8,014 nt of DNA from Gemmatimonadales bacterium (lineage in GTDB: Bacteria; Gemmatimonadota; Gemmatimonadetes; Palauibacterales; Palauibacteraceae): contig DAOVWI010000095.1 of NCBI GenBank assembly GCA_030636765.1, forward strand, positions 1-8,014. The letters run 5' to 3'. The notes under the pieces are model-generated. The model did no database searches and was not told the origin of the DNA. It saw only the letters and a list, made by a program, of their open reading frames with translations. Of the stretch, positions 1-6,093 are shown one piece after another. A program made the translations under genes and the position numbers. Numbering within the stretch: position 1 is the first letter of the stretch; every line of letters begins with the position of its first letter.

Positions 1-132
1 AACTGGAGGCACCCAAGCTATGCGAAGCGGGCATCCAGAGAGGCAACGTTACCCCACTTCCAACCCAATTTCCTGATTCAGCGTCAAGTTCGAATACCGC
101 ACAACTTCTAGTGCGGTAACACGTTGTGTCAG
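1..132. other. Non-coding left edge
   Basis: I find no convincing coding region or RNA gene here. The only structure is the hairpin at 95-118, listed separately, which lies just downstream of the minus-strand tRNA-Pro. The stretch is visibly less GC-rich than the rest of the window, as is common for non-coding spacers. Confidence 0.6.
95..118 (-). terminator. Hairpin after tRNA-Pro(GGG), possible terminator
   Basis: Bases 95-102 (TACCGCAC) and 111-118 (GTGCGGTA) form a perfect 8-bp inverted repeat with an 8-base loop. On the minus strand it begins 14 bases past the 3' end of the tRNA and is followed by TTCGAACTT, which is only a weak U-rich tail. Its place and stem suggest termination or 3'-end processing of the tRNA transcript. 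The poor U-tract keeps confidence low. Confidence 0.4.
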
Positions 133-206
133 TCGGGGCGCCGGGATTTGAACCCGGGACCTCCTGAACCCCATTCAGGCGCGCTACCGGTCTGCGCCAC
201 GCCCCG
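133..206 (-). tRNA. tRNA-Pro (anticodon GGG)
   Basis: Read on the minus strand, the acceptor stem CGGGGCG pairs perfectly with CGCCCCG, followed by discriminator A. The D-arm is GCGC...GCGC with GG in the loop. The anticodon stem CCTGA/TCAGG encloses loop ATGGGGT, giving anticodon GGG. The T-arm has TTCAAAT in a CCGGG/CCCGG stem. The CCA end is not encoded. The gene lies 108 bases downstream of the lipoprotein gene on the same strand, so co-transcription with it is possible. Confidence 0.97.
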
Positions 207-263
207 AGAAGAAGAAAGCCCGCGTGGACCGCGAGCTCCGAGCACCGGGCCAAGTTAGAGCGT

Positions 264-295
264 GCCGGCCCGCCGCGGTAGACCGGGCGGCCGGC
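264..295 (-). terminator. GC-rich hairpin between lipoprotein gene and tRNA-Pro
   Basis: GCCGGC (264-269) pairs with GCCGGC (290-295), and after one bulged C, CGCC (271-274) pairs with GGCG (286-289). The loop is 11 bases. It lies 20 bases past the lipoprotein stop codon on the minus strand. No U-tract follows, so it may be a weak terminator, an mRNA 3'-end stabiliser or only a product of high GC. Confidence 0.25.
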
Positions 296-314
296 GAACT
301 GCGGCCCCGCCTCG

Positions 315-722
315 CTACAAACACCTCCGCAGGAGCGGCTGCTCACCTCGACGAAGCTCATACGGCCCGATCGTCGTTCCGTCTTCGACCAGGATGGCGG
401 ACAGCGTAAGGCGATCACCGCGGAGAACACCCATGTAGCGGGCCGCTTCAGGGATCGGCGGGTCGTCCTCGCGAACCGGCCCGCCCGTGCCCGGCGTGAA
501 GGTGCCGTCCACGTCGAACGTGCCGTCGGCAGAGAACGTCATCGGCTCCTCGATGCGCCCGGTCGCGCAGTCAAAGTCCAGGTCGGCGCCCGCCTCCCTC
601 ACGACGAGCAGCACGCCCAAGCCTCCAAACGACTCGCCGGTGGAGATGCCGATGATGGTTCCGGAACATCCCGCGAGCCCCGCCAGACCGATCACGACCG
701 CCGGCAGCAAGATCTCACGCAT
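315..722 (-). CDS. Small predicted lipoprotein of unknown function
   Basis: From the ATG at 722 the product is 135 residues. It begins with a short charged stretch (MRE), then a hydrophobic segment ending in a clean lipobox, L16-A17-G18-C19. The +2 residue is Ser, which in a diderm would favour the outer membrane. The mature part is polar, about 115 residues, rich in Gly, Asp and beta-prone stretches, with two further Cys (one in DFDCATG, one next to the C-terminus). I do not recognise a named family. A GTG at 755 would add 11 residues and overlap the upstream gene by four bases (GTGA), but it would place a polar stretch before the signal peptide. GGAGGGG 12 bases upstream supports the ATG. 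It is probably co-transcribed with the Gly-zipper gene upstream, which suggests a shared envelope role. Confidence 0.75.
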   Translation of the reverse strand: MREILLPAVVIGLAGLAGCSGTIIGISTGESFGGLGVLLVVREAGADLDFDCATGRIEEPMTFSADGTFDVDGTFTPGTGGPVREDDPPIPEAARYMGVLRGDRLTLSAILVEDGTTIGPYELRRGEQPLLRRCL

Positions 723-751
723 GCGTGGCCTACACCCCTCCGTTCGGAATG

Positions 752-1288
752 TCACGGAAAACGCAGCCTCCAGCGCGGAATTGCCAGGCCCACCAGCGCA
801 CCCAGTGCGGCGCCGCTCGCGGCGCCCAACCCCCCGGCCGCTGCCACCAGCCCGAGCGTCGTACAGCTGGATTCGGCGCAGGTCACCTCCGAGATCAACG
901 CGCCGTATACGGCACCGAGAACGAGGCCCGCGCCCCCTCCGATGAGCGCACCCCGGGCTGTCGAGCGGCCGCGCGTCCAGAGCCGCCCGATCTCGGCCGT
1001 CGGCATGCTGACGCTGCTCACCCCGATCCCGAGGAGCAAGCTCCCATCCTCCATCCCCAGGTACCGGCCCTCGGCCGTGGCCTCACCGTCACCGGTCTCG
1101 ATCCGAAGACGTTGGTCCGGAACCAACTGCTCGAGCACGGCTTGCAGTCGAGCGCCACCGGCCTCCTGCGAGCCCTCCCGCGAGCCCGCCGGCGTCTGAC
1201 CGAGCAGCACGGTTGGAATCAAGACCGACACGGCCGCGAGGAGCTGGCGGCTCTTCTTCCACACGGAGCATTGATGTTGGGTTCCCAC
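752..1288 (-). CDS. Gly-zipper envelope protein, unknown function
   Basis: This 178-residue product starts at GTG 1288, preceded by a GAGG ribosome-binding site about 11 bases upstream. A GTG at 1264 (residue 9) is an alternative start that would give a more compact signal peptide. Residues 11-31 (KKSRQ, then a Leu/Val-rich core) look like a Sec signal peptide. Residues 50-110 form a soluble domain ending in AEIGRLWTRG. Two glycine- and alanine-rich hydrophobic segments follow, at about 113-133 and 145-170, with GxxxG spacing typical of Gly-zipper helices. Two Cys (137 and 142) lie between them and could form a disulfide. The C-terminus is short and basic (RWRLRF). No enzymatic motif is visible. 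The lipoprotein gene follows on the same strand within 30 bases, so the two probably form a small envelope operon. The start codon is only 19 bases from the divergent CopD-like gene. Confidence 0.75.
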   Translation of the reverse strand: MGTQHQCSVWKKSRQLLAAVSVLIPTVLLGQTPAGSREGSQEAGGARLQAVLEQLVPDQRLRIETGDGEATAEGRYLGMEDGSLLLGIGVSSVSMPTAEIGRLWTRGRSTARGALIGGGAGLVLGAVYGALISEVTCAESSCTTLGLVAAAGGLGAASGAALGALVGLAIPRWRLRFP

Positions 1289-1297
1289 GGGTATAAG
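1271..1297 (+). promoter_or_regulatory. Probable promoter of CopD-like/PPOX pair, near-leaderless
   Basis: TATAAG at 1292-1297 matches the bacterial -10 consensus in five of six bases. TTGATG at 1271-1276 matches the -35 box in four of six, with a short 15-base spacer. Transcription would start near 1304, four bases before the GTG at 1308. That GTG has no Shine-Dalgarno sequence, so the two observations fit a leaderless or nearly leaderless mRNA. The elements overlap the start of the divergent gene. Confidence 0.45.
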
Positions 1298-1307
1298 TAC
1301 CTCTACC

Positions 1308-1802
1308 GTGTCTCTTTACTACATAAACGTCTCGGTGCACCTGCTCGCGGCATTCCTCTGGCTCGGCGGCATGTTCTTCCTGGCCGTGGTCGGAGCGCCG
1401 GTCCTCCGCCGTGTCGAGCCCCCCACGCTCCGGAGGGAACTCTTCTCGCGGATCGGCGTGCAGTTCCGCATCGTGGGCTGGATCGCGATCAGCGTGCTGC
1501 TCCTGACCGGCGTCGGCAACCTCTACCTCCGCGGTCTCCTTACCTCCGGCGTGCTGGGAAGCGCCGGTTTCTGGAGCAGCTCGTACGGTAAGGCCCTCGC
1601 CGTGAAGCTCGTCGCTGTGCTCGTGATGCTCGTCGTTCAGGCCGTCCACGACTTCATCTACGGGCCCCGCTCCGGCCGCCTCGATCCGGCCTCGCCCGAA
1701 GGCCTCCGGACCCGCAAGATCGCGGCCTGGCTTGCTCGGCTGAACGCGTTGGCCGGGCTGGTCCTCGTCCTGGCCGCGGTGCGGCTCGCGCGGGGCTTGT
1801 GA
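1308..1802 (+). CDS. CopD-like integral membrane protein
   Basis: The 164-residue product has four predicted membrane helices at about residues 7-31, 54-75, 96-113 and 140-162. The N-terminal helix carries His11 followed by AAFLWLGGMFF, the pattern of CopD-family (copper resistance D) proteins and related small membrane proteins. A second His (114, in QAVHDFIYGP) ends the third helix. In this family such membrane histidines are thought to bind copper or haem; that role is not shown here. The RxGVQFRxxGW segment before helix two is also usual in the group. GTG at 1308 is the first start giving the full first helix, and no ribosome-binding site precedes it. The stop overlaps the GTG of the next gene (GTGA), so translation is probably coupled. 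No CopC-like partner is visible in the window. Family assignment is likely, function tentative. Confidence 0.75.
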   Translation: MSLYYINVSVHLLAAFLWLGGMFFLAVVGAPVLRRVEPPTLRRELFSRIGVQFRIVGWIAISVLLLTGVGNLYLRGLLTSGVLGSAGFWSSSYGKALAVKLVAVLVMLVVQAVHDFIYGPRSGRLDPASPEGLRTRKIAAWLARLNALAGLVLVLAAVRLARGL

Positions 1803-2254
1803 GCGAGAAGCAGTTCACCAGCCGCTTCGGCGTCTCCCGGGAGATGACCGGCGAGGAGATCAAGGAACTCCTGGCCCGCAGCTGGTGGGGCAGCCTCGCC
1901 ACGGTAGAGAAGGACGGACCGTACGCCGTGCCCGTCATCTACGGTTACAACGGGCGAGACTTCTACGTGGCCAGCCGCCCTGGCCGCAAGATCTCCAACC
2001 TCGAGAAGAACCCGGCGGTTTGCCTGACCGTGGTCGAAGCGGAGAGCCTTGGAGCGGCGTGGTCCTCCGTGGTCGTCCTCGGGAACGCCGACCTCGTGCA
2101 CGGCTTTCGTGGACACATGGCCGCGATTCGGGCGCTGCGCGGTCAGGTGGGTCGGGGCGGGAAGGTTAACCCCAAGGATGTCGCCCGAATGGCGGAAGCT
2201 CGGGTCATCCGGATCTCGCCGCGGCAAGTCACCGGGCGCGTCCGAATCGGCTAG
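1799..2254 (+). CDS. Pyridoxamine 5'-phosphate oxidase-fold flavoprotein
   Basis: The 151-residue product fits the FMN-binding split-barrel family, close to NimA-like proteins. The signature runs GSLATVEKDGPYAVPVIYGY (residues 31-50), then RPGRKISNLEKNPAVCLTV (60-78), where the basic RPGRK turn contacts FMN phosphate in relatives. Residues 17-30 form the usual leading helix (TGEEIKELLARSWW). NimA-type proteins usually have a His in the strand before the basic turn (as in FHGA); here it reads FYVASRPGRK, so nitroreductase-like resistance should not be assumed. Members bind FMN, haem or F420, and the cofactor cannot be read from sequence. It starts at GTG 1799, overlapping the CopD-like stop by four bases. 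An in-frame ATG at 1844, directly preceded by GGGAG, would remove the first 15 residues. The 3' end lies in an unusual repeat (see 2239-2322). Confidence 0.85.
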   Translation: MSEKQFTSRFGVSREMTGEEIKELLARSWWGSLATVEKDGPYAVPVIYGYNGRDFYVASRPGRKISNLEKNPAVCLTVVEAESLGAAWSSVVVLGNADLVHGFRGHMAAIRALRGQVGRGGKVNPKDVARMAEARVIRISPRQVTGRVRIG

Positions 2255-2260
2255 ACGCGC
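2236..2260 (+). terminator. Hairpin spanning the PPOX stop codon
   Basis: GCGCGTC (2236-2242) and GACGCGC (2254-2260) form a perfect 7-bp stem around an 11-base loop that contains the first 14-base repeat core and the TAG stop. No U-tract follows. The site lies between convergent genes, so it could act on both transcripts. Confidence 0.35.
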
Positions 2261-2322
2261 TACCAGCTCGGCCACGTACGAATCGGCTAACCGCCGCTAG
2301 GTGGTCGCCGTCCGAATCGGCT
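2239..2322 (+). repeat. Three copies of a 14-base repeat between convergent genes
   Basis: CGTCCGAATCGGCT occurs at 2239-2252 and again at 2309-2322. A 13-of-14 copy (CGTACGAATCGGCT) lies at 2275-2288. The starts are 36 and 34 bases apart. The first copy encodes the last residues of the flavoprotein (RIG, then TAG). The second lies in the same reading frame and again encodes VRIG, followed by TAA. The core CCGAATCGG is itself palindromic in copies one and three. Three copies with two short, differing spacers do not make a CRISPR array. Confidence 0.85.
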
Positions 2323-2329
2323 GGCCACC
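2300..2329. terminator. Long imperfect hairpin ahead of the radical SAM stop
   Basis: GGTGGTC (2300-2306) pairs with GGCCACC (2323-2329), with one G-U pair. Directly inside, GCCG (2307-2310) pairs with CGGC (2318-2321), leaving a 7-base loop and one bulged T. This 11-bp stem contains the third repeat copy. It lies 10 bases past the stop of the minus-strand radical SAM gene and downstream of the plus-strand flavoprotein gene. A bidirectional terminator is plausible, though neither side has a U-tract. Confidence 0.45.
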
Positions 2330-2339
2330 GTCGGTTGTG

Positions 2340-3530
2340 CTAGGAAGCGCCCGCCGCCTCCTTCGGCGCCCAGGCGGCCGGCACGTAATCGCAGAACGGC
2401 TCTTCCTCGAGATAGTCGCCCGTCATGGCGTACGCCCGTGCCCGGCAGCCGCCGCACACGGTGCGGTACTCGCAGACGCCGCATCTGCCCTTGAGCAGGT
2501 CGCGGTCGCGCAGCTGCCGGAAGAGCGCAGCGTTCCGGTACACGTTCACCAGATCATCCGTCCGCACGTTGCCGGCCGAGACCGGCAGGAATCCGGACGG
2601 GTAGATCTCGCCCGTGTGGCTCACGAAGGCGTAACCATCTCCCTCGATCACGCCGCGCGCGCGCCCGATCCCGTCCTGAAGGGAGTGGAAGAGACCCGCC
2701 GTGAGCGGATCCGGCGCCTCCTCCCGCTGGCCAGCCCGGCGCTCGGCGACCTGTCGCTGGAGCACGACGCGCGCGTAGTGGGGAGCCGCCGTGGCCTTGA
2801 TGTCGAACGGTGCGGTCTTCGAGAGATCGTACAGCTGGTGGAAGATCGCCTCGAACTGCTCGGCGCCCGCCACATCCTCCACCTGGGCCCTGCCCGTCGG
2901 AACGAGGAAGAACACCTCCCAGAAGACGATCCCGAGCTCGGCCATCAGGTGGCAAAGGCTCGAGAAATCGTCGAGGTTGTACCGGCTGACCACCGTGTTC
3001 ACCTGAGTGCTCAGGCCGGCCGCCTGCGCCTGCCGTAGGATGCGGAGCCCTTCGTCGAAGGAGCCCTCTACCTGGCGAAACGCGTCGTGGATCCTCGCGT
3101 TGGATCCATCGAGGCTCACCGCAAGCCGGGCAAGGCCCGCTCCCTTCAGCCTCCGGAGGAGCCCCGGCGTCATGCGGGGCGTGGTCGCCGGCGTGAGTCC
3201 CATGCGAAGGCCAGCATCGGCGCCGTACTCCACGAGCTCGACCAGATCGGGCCGCCTCACCGGGTCGCCGCCGCTCAGCACGAACACGATCGGGCCGAAG
3301 CGCCGGACCTCGTCCATCAGGCTCTTCCCCTCCGCCGTGGTCAGCTCCAGGGGGTCGCGCGCGAGAATCGCCTCGGCCCGACAGTGCTTGCACGCCAGGT
3401 CGCAGGCCCTCGTGGTCTCCCAGATGACGAGGAATGGGGCTCGGGCGAAGTCGAGCTGCGCGGCGCGGCGGGCCGAGTGGCGGTGCCGGGCCGAGTGGCG
3501 GTGCGCCGATGCGCCGTTGGAACCGTTCAC
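2340..3530 (-). CDS. Radical SAM/SPASM domain protein
   Basis: The 396-residue product carries the radical SAM [4Fe-4S] motif C43-x3-C47-x2-C50 (TRACDLACKHC). A GGDP motif at 87-90 binds S-adenosylmethionine in this superfamily, and SLDG lies near 140-143. The C-terminal SPASM-type region has Cys at 350, 353, 359, 362 and 380 (CGVCEYRTVCGGC), ligands for auxiliary iron-sulfur clusters. The LVPTGR and APHY segments resemble the uncharacterised radical SAM/SPASM family I know as TIGR04053. Relatives include PqqE, mycofactocin MftC and the haem-pathway AhbC/AhbD enzymes, but nothing here fixes the substrate. AAGGGAGG eight bases upstream strongly supports GTG 3530. Residues 10-21 are a basic, His-rich duplication (HRHSAR twice). 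No precursor peptide is visible nearby, and the convergent flavoprotein and CopD-like genes are on the other strand. Confidence 0.9.
   Translation of the reverse strand: MNGSNGASAHRHSARHRHSARRAAQLDFARAPFLVIWETTRACDLACKHCRAEAILARDPLELTTAEGKSLMDEVRRFGPIVFVLSGGDPVRRPDLVELVEYGADAGLRMGLTPATTPRMTPGLLRRLKGAGLARLAVSLDGSNARIHDAFRQVEGSFDEGLRILRQAQAAGLSTQVNTVVSRYNLDDFSSLCHLMAELGIVFWEVFFLVPTGRAQVEDVAGAEQFEAIFHQLYDLSKTAPFDIKATAAPHYARVVLQRQVAERRAGQREEAPDPLTAGLFHSLQDGIGRARGVIEGDGYAFVSHTGEIYPSGFLPVSAGNVRTDDLVNVYRNAALFRQLRDRDLLKGRCGVCEYRTVCGGCRARAYAMTGDYLEEEPFCDYVPAAWAPKEAAGAS
3471..3506 (-). repeat. 18-bp tandem duplication in radical SAM N-terminus
   Basis: Two adjacent 18-bp units (3471-3488 and 3489-3506) differ only at their last two bases. 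On the minus strand they encode HRHSAR twice, residues 10-21 of the radical SAM protein. The unit length keeps the reading frame, as expected for replication slippage tolerated in a flexible N-terminal tail. Confidence 0.9.
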
Positions 3531-3835
3531 GGCCGCGGCCTCCCTTCTGGTGAAGCGTAGGAGTCAATGGGGCCACCCGGGGAGCCGCTCGCGGCTCCTC
3601 CGGATGGCCGCCGTCCCGTCCCGCATCACATGACCACAGGCACTACATGACAGCGGGTCGAATCAAAGCTACCCCTTTCCCAGGCGCAGCGGTGTCGGGA
3701 AGAAGCGGTGAAGGTCGGTAGGGATACTGCCGAGCGGAGCGTAAGGAAAATGCTTACACGGCCGCCGCCTGTGGGGCCTCCGAGCGGGACCTGGTAGGCC
3801 GAGCGGGCCCCGCGGGCCGCGGATACCGCCCGGGC
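3531..3835. other. Intergenic region, AKR end to radical SAM start
   Basis: No coding region stands out in these 305 bases. Both flanking genes are on the minus strand, so the region should hold the aldo/keto reductase operon's terminator and the radical SAM promoter. I see no U-tailed terminator. Visible structures are a 7-bp hairpin at 3581-3598, a short inverted repeat GTAAG/CTTAC at 3741-3757, and two ACATGAC copies at 3628-3634 and 3645-3651. Possible minus-strand promoter boxes (CTGTCA, 17 bases, TGTGAT) coincide with the ACATGAC repeats but are weak. Confidence 0.5.
3581..3598 (-). other. 7-bp hairpin upstream of the radical SAM gene
   Basis: GGAGCCG and CGGCTCC form a perfect stem with a four-base loop, about 50 bases upstream of the GTG start on the minus strand. 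No U-tract follows on either strand. It could be a 5' leader structure or the end of the upstream transcript. Confidence 0.35.
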
Positions 3836-4780
3836 TCAGAGGGCGTCGAAGAACTCGACCATCCGAGCGCGCAGCTCCTCATCGGGCAGACGGCCCCGGG
3901 CGGCGCCCACGTTATCGACGAGGTACTCCATCTTAGCGGTCCCCGGGATGACGCACGTGACGGCGTCGTTGGCGAGAAGGAACTTCAGAAAGAACTGTGC
4001 CCAGCTCTCGCAGTCGAACTCCGCCGTCCACCCCGGAAGCGGCCTGTCGCCGACCGCCCGAAAGAGCCGACCCCGACCGAACGGGAGGTTGATCAGGACG
4101 GCGATCCCCCGGTCGGCGGCGAGAGGGAGCAGCCGCTGCTCCGCCTGCCGGTTGGCCAGCGAGTAGTTGAGCTGAACGAAGTCCAGCTCCTCGCTCCGCA
4201 TGACGTCCTCGAACGTCTCGTGCTGCCGGTTGGACGAGGTCGTGATCCCCACGTAACGGATCCTGCCGGCCTCTTTCCACTCCCGCATCGTCGCCAGCTG
4301 CGTCTCGGTATCGACCAGGTTGTGGACCTGCATCAGGTCGATCCGGTCCGTGTGCAGGCGGCGCAGCGACTCCTGCATCTGATCGATCCCCGCCTGGCGT
4401 CCGTCGGCGCGCACCTTCGTGGCCAGGAAGAGCTCCTCCCGGTTGCCGATCTCCTGCACCAGGTCGCCAACCACGACCTCGGCCGCGCCATAGGAGGGAG
4501 CCGTGTCGATGACTTTCCCGCCCAACTCGGGAAACGCCCGCAACACCTCCATGAGCGAGGCCCGTTCGGCGGCTGACGTTCCGACATCGTAGCGCCGGGC
4601 CGTTCCGATGCCCACGGCGGGCAGCAGCTCTCCGGAAGACGGAATGGGCCGCTGCAGGATCGCCGGGAACGTCCTGCCGACCGTGCCTAACGCCCGTTCG
4701 ACCGCCGAGCGGCCGCCCAGCAGGACAGCCGCTCCCGCGCTCGCGGCCGTTCTGAGCATCTGTCGTCGTGTGAGCCTCAT
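3836..4780 (-). CDS. Tat-exported aldo/keto reductase
   Basis: The 314-residue product starts at the ATG at 4780. The N-terminus has a twin-arginine signal (LTRRQMLRT, then an Ala/Gly/Leu-rich core to about residue 23), indicating export of the folded protein, normally with cofactor bound. The remainder is an aldo/keto reductase (alpha/beta barrel). The catalytic tetrad appears complete: Asp92 and Tyr97 (VIDTAPSYG), Lys122 (FLATKV) and His153 (DLMQVHN). These enzymes reduce aldehydes or ketones with NADPH or run in reverse; the substrate is unknown. The C-terminal VIPGTAKMEYLVDN segment corresponds to the family's nucleotide-phosphate binding region. The ATG overlaps the transporter's stop by four bases (ATGA), so it is the last gene of a coupled operon. 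An upstream extension of its open frame inside the transporter gene is not coding: it has no family similarity and would bury the Tat signal. Confidence 0.92.
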   Translation of the reverse strand: MRLTRRQMLRTAASAGAAVLLGGRSAVERALGTVGRTFPAILQRPIPSSGELLPAVGIGTARRYDVGTSAAERASLMEVLRAFPELGGKVIDTAPSYGAAEVVVGDLVQEIGNREELFLATKVRADGRQAGIDQMQESLRRLHTDRIDLMQVHNLVDTETQLATMREWKEAGRIRYVGITTSSNRQHETFEDVMRSEELDFVQLNYSLANRQAEQRLLPLAADRGIAVLINLPFGRGRLFRAVGDRPLPGWTAEFDCESWAQFFLKFLLANDAVTCVIPGTAKMEYLVDNVGAARGRLPDEELRARMVEFFDAL

Positions 4781-6093
4781 TTCGTTATCCCCCCGGGCAC
4801 GTTCGCACGCGCGATCACCGTCTGCTTCCGCCCGATCCAGAGGGCGACCAGCAGCCACACGCCGGCGATCGGCACGGCCGCGAACGCGATCCCAGTCATG
4901 GTCAGCCCGATCCAGCCCATCGCCGCATACGACCACGCCCCGATCTGGTCGCCTGCCCGATAGACGAACGTGTCGATGAAGTTCTTGGCCTTGTACTTGT
5001 CCTCGCGGGAGACGACCGTATACAGCGTCTCCCGTGCGGGCCGCGCCACCGCAAAGTTCCCGGCCCTCCTCAGCACCTGGAACGTCACCAGCACTCCGAC
5101 GGCCGGCACCAGGCCCAGGCCCGCGAAGCCGACCATGCACAACAGCGGGAGGAGAGCCAGCGTCACCGCGACGCCGAGAAGCTTGATGATCCTCCCCGTC
5201 AGGAACACCTGGGTGCCCACGGTCAGGACGTTGACGAGCAGATCGATCCTGGCGAAGAAACCGGTTCGCGCCGCTCGGCCCTCGAACACCCGCTCCACGA
5301 TCTCGGCCTGCTGAAAGTACAGGAAGGTCGCCGTGATCGTGTACAGCAACATGTAGGCGACGATGCCAAGAAGATACGGCGACCGGAACACGTGGCCGAC
5401 GCCGGCCAGCACACGCCCTCCGATCGGCTCGCCCGGATCCTCCTTCGGAGACGCCGTCCTCGACGTCATCTGCGGCAGGGCCGATAGCCTCCGCACGGAG
5501 AGAACCGCCACCTCGAGAAGCAGCACCGAGCCCAGAAGCAGGTAAACAGGCTGGATCCGCGCTACCAGCGCGGCGGTGAAAGCCGAGCCGGCCACGGCGC
5601 CCAACGTCCCACCCACGCCGATGAAACCGAAAAGGCGCTTCCCCTGCTCGACGCTGAACAGATCGACCATGAACGCCCAGAACACCGACACCACGAACAG
5701 GTTGAATACGCTGACCCAGATGAAGAAGGCCCTCCCGACCCAGATCGTCTGCGATTCGGGCAGGACCTTGAGCAGCGCGAAGAAGACGAGGATGTTCGCC
5801 ATGAAGAAGCGGTACGTGATCGACACGAACCGCAGTCTGGGAAGACGGGAGACGAGCGCCGCGAAGGGTGGGTGAGCGATCAGCATCCCGACCAGCGTGC
5901 CCGTGAACAGCCAGGGCAGGTTCCGGACGCCCCCGGCGATCCCCATCTCGTCCCGGATCGGGCGCAGGACGTAGTAGGCCGCGAGAACGCAGAAGAAGTA
6001 GGTGCAGGACCAGAGCAGAGCCCTCACCTCGTCGGACCGGACGTCGACGACCCGGTAGAGAAGCCGGGTCGGCGCGCCGCTGCTCCTCCTCAC
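4777..6093 (-). CDS. NTP/NDP exchange transporter-like membrane protein (MFS)
   Basis: From GTG 6093 the product is 438 residues with about twelve hydrophobic helices, the first near 26-44. The motifs VLRPIRDEMG (42-51) after helix one, DLFSVEQGKRLFG (144-156) in the middle loop, and ARPARETLYT plus SREDKYKAKNFID (350-374) near the C-terminus match a group of bacterial transporters annotated as ATP/ADP-translocase-like or NTP/NDP exchangers. Known NTT proteins of chlamydiae and rickettsiae exchange ATP, other nucleotides or NAD across membranes. Members in free-living bacteria are largely uncharacterised. GTG 6093 overlaps the SDR stop by four bases (GTGA). The open frame runs on to 6276, but those 61 extra residues are Gly/Arg-rich and overlap SDR coding sequence, so I reject them. 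The gene sits between two Tat-exported oxidoreductases. The general MFS-like assignment is firm; nucleotide substrate is inference. Confidence 0.85.
   Translation of the reverse strand: MRRSSGAPTRLLYRVVDVRSDEVRALLWSCTYFFCVLAAYYVLRPIRDEMGIAGGVRNLPWLFTGTLVGMLIAHPPFAALVSRLPRLRFVSITYRFFMANILVFFALLKVLPESQTIWVGRAFFIWVSVFNLFVVSVFWAFMVDLFSVEQGKRLFGFIGVGGTLGAVAGSAFTAALVARIQPVYLLLGSVLLLEVAVLSVRRLSALPQMTSRTASPKEDPGEPIGGRVLAGVGHVFRSPYLLGIVAYMLLYTITATFLYFQQAEIVERVFEGRAARTGFFARIDLLVNVLTVGTQVFLTGRIIKLLGVAVTLALLPLLCMVGFAGLGLVPAVGVLVTFQVLRRAGNFAVARPARETLYTVVSREDKYKAKNFIDTFVYRAGDQIGAWSYAAMGWIGLTMTGIAFAAVPIAGVWLLVALWIGRKQTVIARANVPGGITK

Noticed and set aside
47..58. CGTTACCCCACT shared with 7910-7921, considered as att sites or element ends
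   Set aside because: A 12-base match is expected about by chance in 8 kb, and there is no integrase or other mobile gene between the copies.
133..163. Acceptor/T-arm similarity between tRNA-Pro(GGG) and tRNA-Pro(CGG) as flanking att repeats
   Set aside because: Isoacceptor tRNAs share these arms by descent, and no mobile-element genes lie between them.
725..1591. Plus-strand open frame across the Gly-zipper and CopD-like genes
   Set aside because: Arg/Pro/His-rich with no motifs; it covers two genes with signal peptides or membrane helices in other frames.
2239..2322. CRISPR-like repeat-spacer arrangement
   Set aside because: Only three 14-base repeats with 20-22-base gaps, part of it coding; too short and too few for CRISPR.
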